From NCBI GenBank assembly GCA_022711435.1, contig JAKLFB010000053.1:1-32903 (forward strand): DNA of 32,903 nucleotides, read 5' to 3'. The position numbers and the translations under genes are program-made. This stretch comes from Verrucomicrobiota bacterium. GTDB lineage: Bacteria; Verrucomicrobiota; Verrucomicrobiia; Limisphaerales; UBA1319. Under the pieces are notes generated by a model that ran no database searches, was not told the origin of the DNA, and worked only from the letters and a program-made list of their open reading frames with translations. Position 1 is the stretch's first letter; each line of letters starts with the position of its first letter. Positions 24,063 to 31,276 of the stretch are shown piece after piece.

Positions 24063-25229
24063 TCACGGCTGACGCCAGCCCTGCCAGACCTCCCGCGCCG
24101 CGGCCCGCAGCTTCTCGAGCGTCCATACGCTCTGGTCGGGATGGGGAGCGGATGCGCCCTGGCAGGCGACCAGGAAGGTGAATGCGGCCTTTCCTCGAGC
24201 CGGCAATTCCACCGAATACTCGACCGTTCCCCCGGCGAACAGGCATTGATCCTCCTTGCCGCCGACGTCCACGCGGCGGATGGCAACTCCGTTGAGGCGG
24301 CCGGCGATGACCTGGTCGAGATTCAGGCTGGCCGTGGGCGGGAAAAGCCAGATGGCGTTCAATATCGGGTTTTGATCGGGCGCGCCCAGCTGGGGCAGGA
24401 CGGCGACATCGAGCTTGCCATCGCCGTTGGCATCTCGGGCATTGAAGAGCAGCGCCCCGGGCCGGTGCTGTCCCCACCGGGCGATCGGATCGATCTCCTG
24501 GGGGGGGGCGCCTTCGACCCGGCACAGCATGGGGCGCTGGCCTGACTGAGCCCAATGGCTTTCGCAGAAGCCGAGCACGACGGTGAGGCTGCTTTTCGGT
24601 TCGACCTTGAACCCATACAGGATGGGGACGCCGCCCATGCCGGCCCGGATGTTCTGGAAGGCTGGATCGCAGTCTGCCGAGGGCCGCGCCCAATTGGGCA
24701 TGGAGACGGCATCATCGCTCCAGCCCCATTCGCGCGTGGCTTGAGAGGCGTGCGTTCCCGCCGGGAGCGCGACCACGGTCCGCGCGCCCAGGGCGACGGT
24801 TCGTGCGCCGACCCGGACATTGTCCGGCAGTCGGAGCGCCAGGGAGGTCCGGGCCGGGGCTTCGCCCGTCTCCTCGATCTCCGCGGTGAGCACATCGACA
24901 CCCGCCGGCCAGATCGGCGATCGAAACGCGGTGAGCGTCATTGCGAGGGGGCCATGCTGCGATCGGGCCTGGGCGGCGGGGATGACGCCGTCGAGGAGAA
25001 TCGATGTCACGCTCGGTTCGGCGCCGGGGCCGGATTCCGACAGTGTGACTTGGAGCAGACCCCACTCTTCCGCCAGGCGCCCCTGATCATCCATTACAGA
25101 GGGCGCGAACCCCGGCGAGGCGAAGCGAACCGCGGCCGCCGTCGAGAGGCAGGTCGCGATGATCAACAGCAGGATGGCAGGATGCCGGCTGCGCCGCAGA
25201 AGCGCGGAGGCGGGATGGATGGTGGACAT
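24063..25229 (-). CDS. Hypothetical secreted protein, coupled to the fucose-isomerase-like gene
   Basis: I do not recognise the full family. The 388-residue protein starts with a signal peptide (HPAILLLIIATCLSTAAAV) and then a beta-rich, Trp/Gly-rich exoprotein-like body. One DANGDGKLDVAVLP segment fits a calcium-loop/FG-GAP-like repeat (D-x-N-x-D-G-x-x-D). ATG 25229 follows the isomerase-like stop after a single base, so the two are almost certainly co-translated. The pair suggests a dedicated partner or binding protein for that exported isomerase-like enzyme, but no function can be named. The C-terminal region ends WQGWRQP without an anchor. Confidence 0.7.
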   Translation of the reverse strand: MSTIHPASALLRRSRHPAILLLIIATCLSTAAAVRFASPGFAPSVMDDQGRLAEEWGLLQVTLSESGPGAEPSVTSILLDGVIPAAQARSQHGPLAMTLTAFRSPIWPAGVDVLTAEIEETGEAPARTSLALRLPDNVRVGARTVALGARTVVALPAGTHASQATREWGWSDDAVSMPNWARPSADCDPAFQNIRAGMGGVPILYGFKVEPKSSLTVVLGFCESHWAQSGQRPMLCRVEGAPPQEIDPIARWGQHRPGALLFNARDANGDGKLDVAVLPQLGAPDQNPILNAIWLFPPTASLNLDQVIAGRLNGVAIRRVDVGGKEDQCLFAGGTVEYSVELPARGKAAFTFLVACQGASAPHPDQSVWTLEKLRAAAREVWQGWRQP

Positions 25230-25230
25230 G

Positions 25231-26718
25231 TCAGGCGGCCAGTTTGGGGTGAGATTCGTAGCGGGGCGAGTGGACGACATTGATGCCGTATAGCTGGCAG
25301 AACCCTTCGATGATCCGGCGATGATCCCCCAGCGTCACCACCTGATGGAACCCCAGCACGTCCCGGCAGTCCTCGATATCGTCCATCTTGAGCTCGACCG
25401 AGGTGCGGCAGCCGCCGGCAGGCGGGGTATCGACGTTGCTGACGACCGTGCCGGTATCAAGGATCAGCTCGTTGGGGTTGCGAAATCGGACCAAGGTGGC
25501 CTTCTCGCCCACCGGCCAAAGGACCTGGACCGCCACGCCCAGGGCCGACTCGGAGTGGCTGCGGAGGATGTAAGGCGACGGTTTTTGGGCGAACCCGTTG
25601 AGGCGCGTGCCCGAGGTGCAGTGGGAAACGATCAGCAGATTGCGCGCGGTTTCGGCGACGGGATCGTTCATGTAGCCGGGCCGGTCGAGCAGGTAGCTGG
25701 TCAGCATCATCGAGGTCGCCCCGTGCAGGTCGGCTTCGCAGCCGGCTGTGATGCCCTGGTCCTGCAGCATCGTCCACGCGCCGCAGGGGGGCGTGGGGAC
25801 GAGCCGGGCGCCGACCATGCCGAGGCAATCCATCGAGAGCGCGTTGGCCTGTTCGTCCGCGAGCAGGCGCTTGGCTGCCGTGTAGGCGCGGACGCAGTTG
25901 AGCCCGTCCTCTTCGTTGGGCTCGACGACTCGCCGGGCGCCCCTTCGAAAATCCGCCGCCAGGTCGCGCACCTCTTCGTTGACGGGCATTTTGTCGAACA
26001 GCTCGTTGAACGTCTTGCGCGGCACGGCGCGGACCTTGGTGCCGAGGCGTTCGAGGACGGTCTCGTTGCGCTGGTCGCCGCGAATCCACAGGATGCGGCT
26101 CTCCTCGAAGAGGCGCCTGGCGCGGATCATCCGCAGGCCGTTCTCAACCGCGGGCCAATGCAGGGTGGAGACGACGTGCACGCCCGGCTGCCGCGAGATG
26201 TTGTTCACGTGGCCGGTGAACGAAGTCCCGATGGGGGAGAAAACGATGAGCGGGACGCCGGCCTCCTTGCTTAGCCGGTTGGCCCAGGGCCAGCACTGCA
26301 TGTGCTGGAGGATCACCAGGAGGCCGTCCGGCTTGCGCCCCTTCACCCCGTTGAGCAGGGCCGCCAGCCCGGCTTCGTCCTCGACGGGTTTGGCCTCCTC
26401 GCGCACGTCGATGCCGAGGCGCTGGCAGGATTCCCGCAGCGACGAACGATACTCTTGCTGGCGGGCATCGAGGTCGTAGGCCGTCCCGGGCCATCCCAGC
26501 CAGTAGGGGCGCGGCTGTTGGAGAATGGCGGCATCCAGGCGGATCTTCGGCTTCGGCCGCAGCTTGTCGGGATCGACGAAATCGGGGGCCGGCTTGCTCG
26601 ATTGGGCCAGGCCGCGGACCAGGTTGCCGCTCATGGCGAGGCCGACGCCCGCCGACGACAGGATCTGGAGACATTGCCGGCGTGAAATGCAGCTGTGACA
26701 ATGATGGGAGGTGCGCAT
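25231..26718 (-). CDS. Tat-exported L-fucose/L-arabinose isomerase-like protein
   Basis: This 495-residue protein has a Tat signal (SRRQCLQILSSAGVGLAMSG) and an isomerase body. The block CEADLHGATSMMLTSYLLD...GYMND carries a Glu and an Asp 24 residues apart, the spacing I recall for the metal-binding E337 and D361 of E. coli FucI. A later HCTSGTRL could supply the metal-site histidine. Classic members isomerise aldoses and ketoses in the cytosol with Mn(II). Here the protein is predicted to act outside the inner membrane. ATG 26718 is preferred over TTG 26742 because it keeps the Tat motif near the N-terminus. Its stop is one base before the next start. A candidate promoter lies at 26762-26791. 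Sugar specificity is not readable. Confidence 0.78.
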   Translation of the reverse strand: MRTSHHCHSCISRRQCLQILSSAGVGLAMSGNLVRGLAQSSKPAPDFVDPDKLRPKPKIRLDAAILQQPRPYWLGWPGTAYDLDARQQEYRSSLRESCQRLGIDVREEAKPVEDEAGLAALLNGVKGRKPDGLLVILQHMQCWPWANRLSKEAGVPLIVFSPIGTSFTGHVNNISRQPGVHVVSTLHWPAVENGLRMIRARRLFEESRILWIRGDQRNETVLERLGTKVRAVPRKTFNELFDKMPVNEEVRDLAADFRRGARRVVEPNEEDGLNCVRAYTAAKRLLADEQANALSMDCLGMVGARLVPTPPCGAWTMLQDQGITAGCEADLHGATSMMLTSYLLDRPGYMNDPVAETARNLLIVSHCTSGTRLNGFAQKPSPYILRSHSESALGVAVQVLWPVGEKATLVRFRNPNELILDTGTVVSNVDTPPAGGCRTSVELKMDDIEDCRDVLGFHQVVTLGDHRRIIEGFCQLYGINVVHSPRYESHPKLAA

Positions 26719-26761
26719 GGGCAGGATGGATTCAGGTTTCAACAGGGCCTATTCAAAGCCA

Positions 26762-26791
26762 TGTATACGGCGAAAACCGGTTTCGATGCAA
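26762..26791 (-). promoter_or_regulatory. Candidate promoter with palindrome before the isomerase-like gene
   Basis: On the minus strand TTGCAT (26791-26786), an 18-nt spacer and TATACA (26767-26762) make a plausible sigma-70 promoter. Within the spacer CGAAA and TTTCG flank ACCGG (26771-26785), a 15-bp inverted repeat that could bind a LacI-type repressor. The start codon at 26718 lies about 40 nt downstream. No gene is seen in the 144-bp gap 26719-26862. Confidence 0.4.
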
Positions 26792-26862
26792 GCGCGAGAT
26801 CGCAGGGCTGTTTCCGGCCCATCCACCCGCTCGGAGCTCCTGAGCTTGAGGATCCGGGCAGC

Positions 26863-28185
26863 CTACGCTGCGTAGTGCCTGGCCACCTTGCGGACGGCCC
26901 CTGCCACGGCGCGGATGTAATCCTCGTCCATGGCCTCGTTGAGCGGGAACCGCATGCAGGTTGAGATGATGGCTTCGGTGACGGGGAGCTTGACCTTGGC
27001 GTAATCCATGACGGTCAGGCCGGCCTCCTTGATCGGCCAGCGGCCGGCGAAGAAGGAGTGGTTGCGGAACATGGGCATCCCGTAGATCGGCGTGGCGATG
27101 TAGCCGTTGGTGAAAACCACGCCCTCTGCCGCCAGCGCCTTCACGAACTGGGGGCGGTCGCACCGCACCTTTTCCGGTACCAGCCGGCACATGTAAGCCC
27201 AGTGAACACAGCGATCCCGCGGATCGACTTTGGGCGGGGCGATGGCGGCCACGCCGGCCAGCTCGGCGGTCAGCAGCTCCCCGAGCCAGGATCGCCTGGC
27301 GGCGATCTCCTCGAGCCGCGTGAGCTGGGCCGCGACGAATGCCGCCTGCAGCTCGGTCATGCGGTAGTTGCATGCAATCACGTTGCTCGAGTCTGCCGGG
27401 TTGAGCCGGTTCATGGCCTTGTCGCCATACTTGATCAGCAGCGGGCCCAACCGCGGGTCGCTCGTCGAGACAACGCCGCCGTCCCCGCAGGCGATGTGCT
27501 TGGTGTCCTGGAGGGAGAAGCAGCAGATCTGTCCGACCGTGCCGACCGGTTTTCCGCGATAGAGCGCGCCCCATGCCTGGGCGCAATCCTCGATCAGGAT
27601 CAGCTTGTGCCGGTCGGCAATCTCTTTCAGCTCGGCCAGCCTGAACGGATTCCCGGAGAGATGGACAGCGATGATCGCCTTGGTCCGAGGGGTGATCTTG
27701 CTCTCGACATCGTGCGGATCGAGGCAGTAGGTGTGCGGATCCAGCTCGGCGAACACCGGCACCGCGTTCTGGAAGATCACGCCGATGACCGTCCCGATGT
27801 CCGTGATGCTCGAGGTGATGACTTCGTCGCCCGGCCCGATCCCGGCGGCGCCCACCGCGATGTGGAGGGCCGCGCTCCCCGAGGAGCAGGGCTGGACGAA
27901 CTTATGTCCGTAGATCTTCTGGTATCGTTGCGTGAAAAGGGCCGTCTGCTTGTTCCGCCAATAGTAAAGTGACGGCTGCTGGATGGCTTGCGCGAGTTGG
28001 GCCAGCTCTGGCTCGCCCCAGCGCTTCGGCTTGGGCATGGCTTGCGGTACCGCTTTGCTGCCCCCGTCGATGGCCAGCGTCGATGATCCCGGCCCCGCAT
28101 CCGCCGCCGCCAACGGAAGCGCGGCAATCGCGGTCGATGTGGCGGCCAGAAACTCGCGGCGCGAGACGTGCGGATGCTGATTCAT
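26863..28185 (-). CDS. Tat-exported DegT/DnrJ/EryC1/StrS-family PLP enzyme
   Basis: This 440-residue sugar aminotransferase-type protein has a Tat signal (MNQHPHVSRREFLAATSTAIAALPLAAA). The PLP site is intact: SSGSAALHIA near residue 100, VHLSGNP, EDCAQAWGA (the Asp that holds the pyridine nitrogen), and CFSLQDTKHIACGDGG with the Schiff-base lysine. Family members transfer an amino group to keto-sugars (or dehydrate them) in the cytosol. An exported one is unusual because PLP must be inserted before folded export, which suits Tat. ATG 28185 is well supported by the signal. It is in the same direction as the isomerase-like gene, 144 nt before it. The amino donor and acceptor are unknown. Confidence 0.85.
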   Translation of the reverse strand: MNQHPHVSRREFLAATSTAIAALPLAAADAGPGSSTLAIDGGSKAVPQAMPKPKRWGEPELAQLAQAIQQPSLYYWRNKQTALFTQRYQKIYGHKFVQPCSSGSAALHIAVGAAGIGPGDEVITSSITDIGTVIGVIFQNAVPVFAELDPHTYCLDPHDVESKITPRTKAIIAVHLSGNPFRLAELKEIADRHKLILIEDCAQAWGALYRGKPVGTVGQICCFSLQDTKHIACGDGGVVSTSDPRLGPLLIKYGDKAMNRLNPADSSNVIACNYRMTELQAAFVAAQLTRLEEIAARRSWLGELLTAELAGVAAIAPPKVDPRDRCVHWAYMCRLVPEKVRCDRPQFVKALAAEGVVFTNGYIATPIYGMPMFRNHSFFAGRWPIKEAGLTVMDYAKVKLPVTEAIISTCMRFPLNEAMDEDYIRAVAGAVRKVARHYAA

Positions 28186-28210
28186 AGCAGTTCAATACAC
28201 GATTGGGATT

Positions 28211-28393
28211 TCACCGTCTATCCCGAATGCGTCCCCTTGTGTGTTCCCAACGCGTGTCCTGAGGATCGCTCGGGTCGCGAACCAGGCGATCCTTGATGCC
28301 GTCGCAGACATCCATCACGCACTCCTGCAGCTCGATCGGTCCGCCCGGGAAATCCTTGTGGATCATCGGCTCCTTCAAAGGATCGGTGAGCAT
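28211..28393 (-). CDS. Possible small protein of 60 residues
   Basis: The frame begins MLTDPLKEPMIHKDF and ends GRIRDRR. It is 25 nt upstream of, and co-directional with, the DegT-family gene. Composition is balanced (Asp, Glu, Pro, two Cys), and codon third positions are mostly G or C, especially in the first 40 codons, which is more gene-like than typical antisense frames here. There is no ribosome site and no family recognised. It may be an eroded gene end. An in-frame stop lies 14 codons upstream of the ATG. The rest of 28186-28505 holds the promoter of the plus-strand gene. Confidence 0.33.
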   Translation of the reverse strand: MLTDPLKEPMIHKDFPGGPIELQECVMDVCDGIKDRLVRDPSDPQDTRWEHTRGRIRDRR

Positions 28394-28410
28394 CGTTATG
28401 AAGTCTGGAT

Positions 28411-28439
28411 TTGACGGGCGGATCTGGGAGCTTTATACA
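28411..28439 (+). promoter_or_regulatory. Sigma-70-type promoter of the aldo/keto-reductase-like gene
   Basis: TTGACG (28411-28416), exactly 17 nt, then TATACA (28434-28439) match TTGACA-N17-TATAAT at 5 of 6 and 4 of 6 positions. The predicted start near 28446 leaves a 60-nt leader with a GGAGG ribosome site at 28494-28498. This is the best vegetative promoter in the window. Confidence 0.6.
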
Positions 28440-28505
28440 TCCGCCGATGCCGGGAACGAAGCGCGCACTGCAGGAAGCCGAGGATCCAAGCATGGAGGCA
28501 AACCA

Positions 28506-29468
28506 ATGAATCGCCGATCTTTTGTCAAGAGCACGCTGATGTCGTCCGCGAGTCTGGCGCTGGCTTGGGAGGTTCGTGGGGGTGGTGTGGCGCCCGTGAA
28601 CGCTCCGCCGCCGGCCCCGTCCGGCGGCCTGCCCAGAGCGAGGATCGGCAAGCTCGAAGTCAGCCGTCTCATTCTGGGAGGTAACCTGCTGACTCACTAC
28701 ACGCACAGCAGGGACCTGAAATACGTCTACAACCTGGCCGCCCATTACAACACCGATGAGAAGATCATGGAGACTCTCGCGTTGGCGGAGAAGCACGGGG
28801 TCAACACGGTCTCGATGCACAATCCTCCGCTGCCGATGTCCGTCCTCCGGCGCTATCGCAAGGAGCGGGGCGGCCGGATCCAATGGATTATTTGCCCGAC
28901 TGCCCAGATCGATCCCGACCTCGAGTTCTATCGGCGGGATGTGGAGGATCTGATCCAGGACGGCTGCGAGGCGATCTACGTCTGGGGCGTGCACACCGAC
29001 GGCATGGTGCCCAAGGGTAAGGTGGATCTGGTGGGCAAGGCGGTCGATCTCATCAAGTCCTATGGCGTGCCGGCGGGAGTGGGGGCGCATGCGCTGGATT
29101 CGATCAAGGCCTGCGAGCAGCACGGCGTGAAAGCCGATTTCTATATCAAGACCTTCCACCACCACCGGTATCCGACCGGACCCAAGCCCGGCGAAATCAA
29201 GGGGCCTTACAGCGAGTTTCCCGGCTACTGGTGCGCCGAGCCCGAGGCAACCGCCGAATACATGAAGACGGTCCAAAAACCTTGGATCGGATTCAAGGTG
29301 ATGGCGGCCGGCGCCATTCCGCCCAAGGACGCCTTCGCCTATGCCTTTGGCAACGGCGCCGACTGCATTCTGGCGGGCATGTTCGACTTCGAGATTGCCG
29401 AGGACGTCGAGATCGCCAGGGGCGTCCTGGCAGGGATCAAGAACCGCGCCCGGCCATGGCGCGCTTGA
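28506..29468 (+). CDS. Tat-exported aldo/keto-reductase-like TIM barrel, tetrad not visible
   Basis: This 320-residue protein has a Tat signal (MNRRSFVKSTLMSSASLALA). The IGKLEVSRLILGGN opening is typical of aldo/keto reductases, and the body continues as alternating beta/alpha. The usual strand-2 motif D-T-A-x-x-Y is replaced by VSMHNPPLP, so the catalytic Asp and Tyr seem absent. HTDGMVPKGK and GVPAGVGAHALDSI look like later barrel strands. It may bind rather than reduce a substrate, or use another chemistry. GGAGG sits 7 nt before ATG 28506, a strong start; the frame is open further upstream but has no supporting signal. The next gene starts 8 nt after its stop, suggesting one transcript. 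Confidence 0.75.
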   Translation: MNRRSFVKSTLMSSASLALAWEVRGGGVAPVNAPPPAPSGGLPRARIGKLEVSRLILGGNLLTHYTHSRDLKYVYNLAAHYNTDEKIMETLALAEKHGVNTVSMHNPPLPMSVLRRYRKERGGRIQWIICPTAQIDPDLEFYRRDVEDLIQDGCEAIYVWGVHTDGMVPKGKVDLVGKAVDLIKSYGVPAGVGAHALDSIKACEQHGVKADFYIKTFHHHRYPTGPKPGEIKGPYSEFPGYWCAEPEATAEYMKTVQKPWIGFKVMAAGAIPPKDAFAYAFGNGADCILAGMFDFEIAEDVEIARGVLAGIKNRARPWRA

Positions 29469-29476
29469 CCGGAATC

Positions 29477-29878
29477 ATGACCGTTCGGCAATCGGCCGCC
29501 TTGCGGATCCTGACGGCAGCAGGGGCGCTGGCGCTCTGCATCCTTGCCTGCCGGTCGCTGGCCGAGCCCCCTCGATGGCCGTTCTTCGCCTTGTGCATGG
29601 ACACGCACGATGCCAGGAAACGATCGCTTTCGGAACAGGCCGGCCTGCTGAAGGAGCTGGGATACAATGGAGCGGGTCACCTATGGCTGGACCAAGTGGC
29701 GGAACGTCTTCACACCCTGGATGCCGTCGGTCTCGATCTGTTCCAAATCCAGCAGCTGGGATACCGCGGTCCCATTGGCCTTCAATGCTACGGCATCCCT
29801 GGAGACGCTCGGGAACACCTGGCCCGATCGATGGGCGCATGGCATCAGCTCAACCGGCGCCTGGCGAGGATGCCGTAA
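29477..29878 (+). pseudogene. Sugar phosphate isomerase/epimerase (xylose-isomerase-like TIM barrel), internally deleted
   Basis: The 133-residue open frame has a signal peptide (LRILTAAGALALCILACRSLA). It joins a normal family N-terminus (FFALCMDTHDARKRSLSEQ, KELGYNGAGHLWLDQVAERL) directly to a normal C-terminus (QLGYRGPIGLQCYGIPGDA, LARSMGAWHQLNRRL). Related exported barrels run to about 300 residues, so roughly 150-170 residues, including most metal-binding strands, are missing between GLDLFQI and QQLGY near 29745-29755. The deletion kept frame. The product cannot form a full barrel, so I call it a pseudogene. The tail overlaps the convergent hydrolase remnant at 29850-29878. ATG 29477 is chosen after GGAA; ATG 29456 would overlap the previous gene. 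Confidence 0.75.
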
Positions 29879-30310
29879 CCAGGCGAGGCTGCAGATTCAC
29901 CGTCGTCAGGCTCAGATCGGCGTCCCTGTCTTTAGAGATAAACAGGATATTTCCGTTTGCATCCGCGCCGACGCTTTGCCCTCCGTAGACGCGGCCGACC
30001 CACGGGCCGTGGCACATCTCTCCAACCAGATCGGTTCCGATGACAGGGCGCCCGATCGTTCTCGCCGCGTTTTGGACGGTCTCCTTCAGCTTCATCCCAT
30101 GCTCCGGCCATTTGGTTTCTGCCGCGGCCCATCCATACGGGATCAAAACGAAATCGGGCTTCATATCGCGCATCTCGATGAGCAACGGCTTTTCGAAAGA
30201 ATCCGCGCAGATCATGACTCCGATCTTGCCGATCTTGGTGGCCGCAGCAGCCACGCCCTTGCCCGGCGTGTATGGAGGCTCCATCAATTCCGGCAGAGCA
30301 TTTCGATCGG
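29850..30310 (-). pseudogene. Carbon-nitrogen hydrolase (nitrilase superfamily), C-terminal remnant
   Basis: About 150 residues on the minus strand match the C-terminal half of a nitrilase-fold hydrolase. PYTPGKGVA and KIGKIGVMICADSFE carry the catalytic cysteine in the C-A-D context, followed by PDFVLIPYGWAA and a typical strand pattern to the end at 29850. The N-terminal half, with catalytic Glu and Lys, is absent. Upstream of about 30310 the frame stays open, but it only mirrors the creatininase start on the other strand. An in-frame ATG at 30284 could still start a short peptide. It looks like the leftover of a rearrangement that ended just before the creatininase gene. Confidence 0.65.
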
Positions 30311-30343
30311 GACAAGCCGAAGAGTAACGGGTAGACTGGGAAG

Positions 30344-31204
30344 ATGATCCATAAGAATCCACCTGGAGTCCCAGGGAACGCTCGCATCTCTCGCCGAAAT
30401 TTCGTGCGATCCACGGCGGCGATGACCGTTGGCGCCGCGCTGGATGGGGTTGCCACCCCGGCGGTCGGTCCGGAGACAAAGTTGGAACTCTCGCCGGCAG
30501 TTCAGATGCAGTTCATGCGGCCCGCTCAGCTCGAGAAGGCGATCCGCGAGTTCCCGGTTGCCTATGTTCCATTCGGATTGATCGAGTGGCACGGCCGACA
30601 CCTGCCGCTGGGAAACGACGCCCTCAAAGCCCACGCGATCCTGGTGAAGGCCGCCGAGAAATTTGGCGGTGTTGTGTATCCTCCGGTGTATTTTCACGAT
30701 GGATTCGCTCGGCGGTCTCTGGTCCCGGTCCTGACCGACTTGTTTGAGCGGCTCAAGAAGACCGGTTTTCGGGTGATCCTCGGCGTATCGGGTCATAACG
30801 TTCAGGGACAGATCGACATGGTCAACGAGGCTCTGGCGCCCGTGTTGGCGGACAAGACGGTTGCCGGGATGGGTTTGTGGGAGATCACCCTCAGCCGCGG
30901 TGCCGAGTCCAATACGGATCACGCGGCCAAGTGGGAAACCTCGAACATGATGTTCTTCTATCCGGAGTTGGTGGATTTGAGCGCTTTGGGAGACGGTCCC
31001 TTGGCACCCAACATGAAGCCGCCGGACGGGATTGGCGGGCAGGATCCTCGGAAGCATGCTTCAGTCGAGGTCGGGCGCCGGAATGTCGAGCTAGCGGCGC
31101 ATGCGATCGGGAAGAAGGCGGCGGAGCTCCTCGAAGGGCTCCCCGGAGGCCGGGGCTCGTCCTCGCAGCGCGTCATTGCCCCCGGGCACTGGTGGATGAT
31201 TTAG
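30344..31204 (+). CDS. Tat-exported creatininase-family amidohydrolase
   Basis: This 286-residue protein has a Tat signal (ISRRNFVRSTAAMTVGAALDG). It also has the creatininase metal motif EWHGRHLPLGND, where Glu, His and Asp keep the E-x-H-x8-D spacing. SGHNVQGQ stands where family members have NGHGGN, and DHAAKWETSNMMF matches the downstream D-x-H-A-x-x-x-E-T-S region. Family enzymes hydrolyse cyclic or linear C-N bonds (creatinine, FAPy, mycofactocin precursor). Substrate is unknown. ATG 30344 is taken for the Tat signal; the GGGAAG before it sits too close to be a good ribosome site. The start lies about 35 nt after the hydrolase remnant, so its upstream region may be rearranged. Confidence 0.82.
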   Translation: MIHKNPPGVPGNARISRRNFVRSTAAMTVGAALDGVATPAVGPETKLELSPAVQMQFMRPAQLEKAIREFPVAYVPFGLIEWHGRHLPLGNDALKAHAILVKAAEKFGGVVYPPVYFHDGFARRSLVPVLTDLFERLKKTGFRVILGVSGHNVQGQIDMVNEALAPVLADKTVAGMGLWEITLSRGAESNTDHAAKWETSNMMFFYPELVDLSALGDGPLAPNMKPPDGIGGQDPRKHASVEVGRRNVELAAHAIGKKAAELLEGLPGGRGSSSQRVIAPGHWWMI

Positions 31205-31213
31205 CCCGGTTGC

Positions 31214-31236
31214 ATGGGGATTGGCCGCGTCCCCAT
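31214..31236. terminator. Hairpin between convergent genes
   Basis: ATGGGGA (31214-31220) and TCCCCAT (31230-31236) form a perfect 7-bp stem with a 9-nt loop. It sits between the creatininase stop (31204) and the enolase-superfamily stop (31277). No T-tract is present; a bidirectional terminator is the simplest reading. Confidence 0.45.
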
Positions 31237-31276
31237 CGAAAGGGATCGATTTCCAAGCAAATGATCCTCGGTGCCA

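Noticed and set aside
28293..28505. A 71-residue upstream extension of the aldo/keto-reductase-like frame
   Set aside because: It includes the predicted promoter, and the strong GGAGG site and Tat signal both point to ATG 28506.
30311..30479. N-terminal 60 residues of the minus-strand hydrolase frame
   Set aside because: They overlap the creatininase Tat signal in antisense and show no nitrilase similarity, so they are a shadow.
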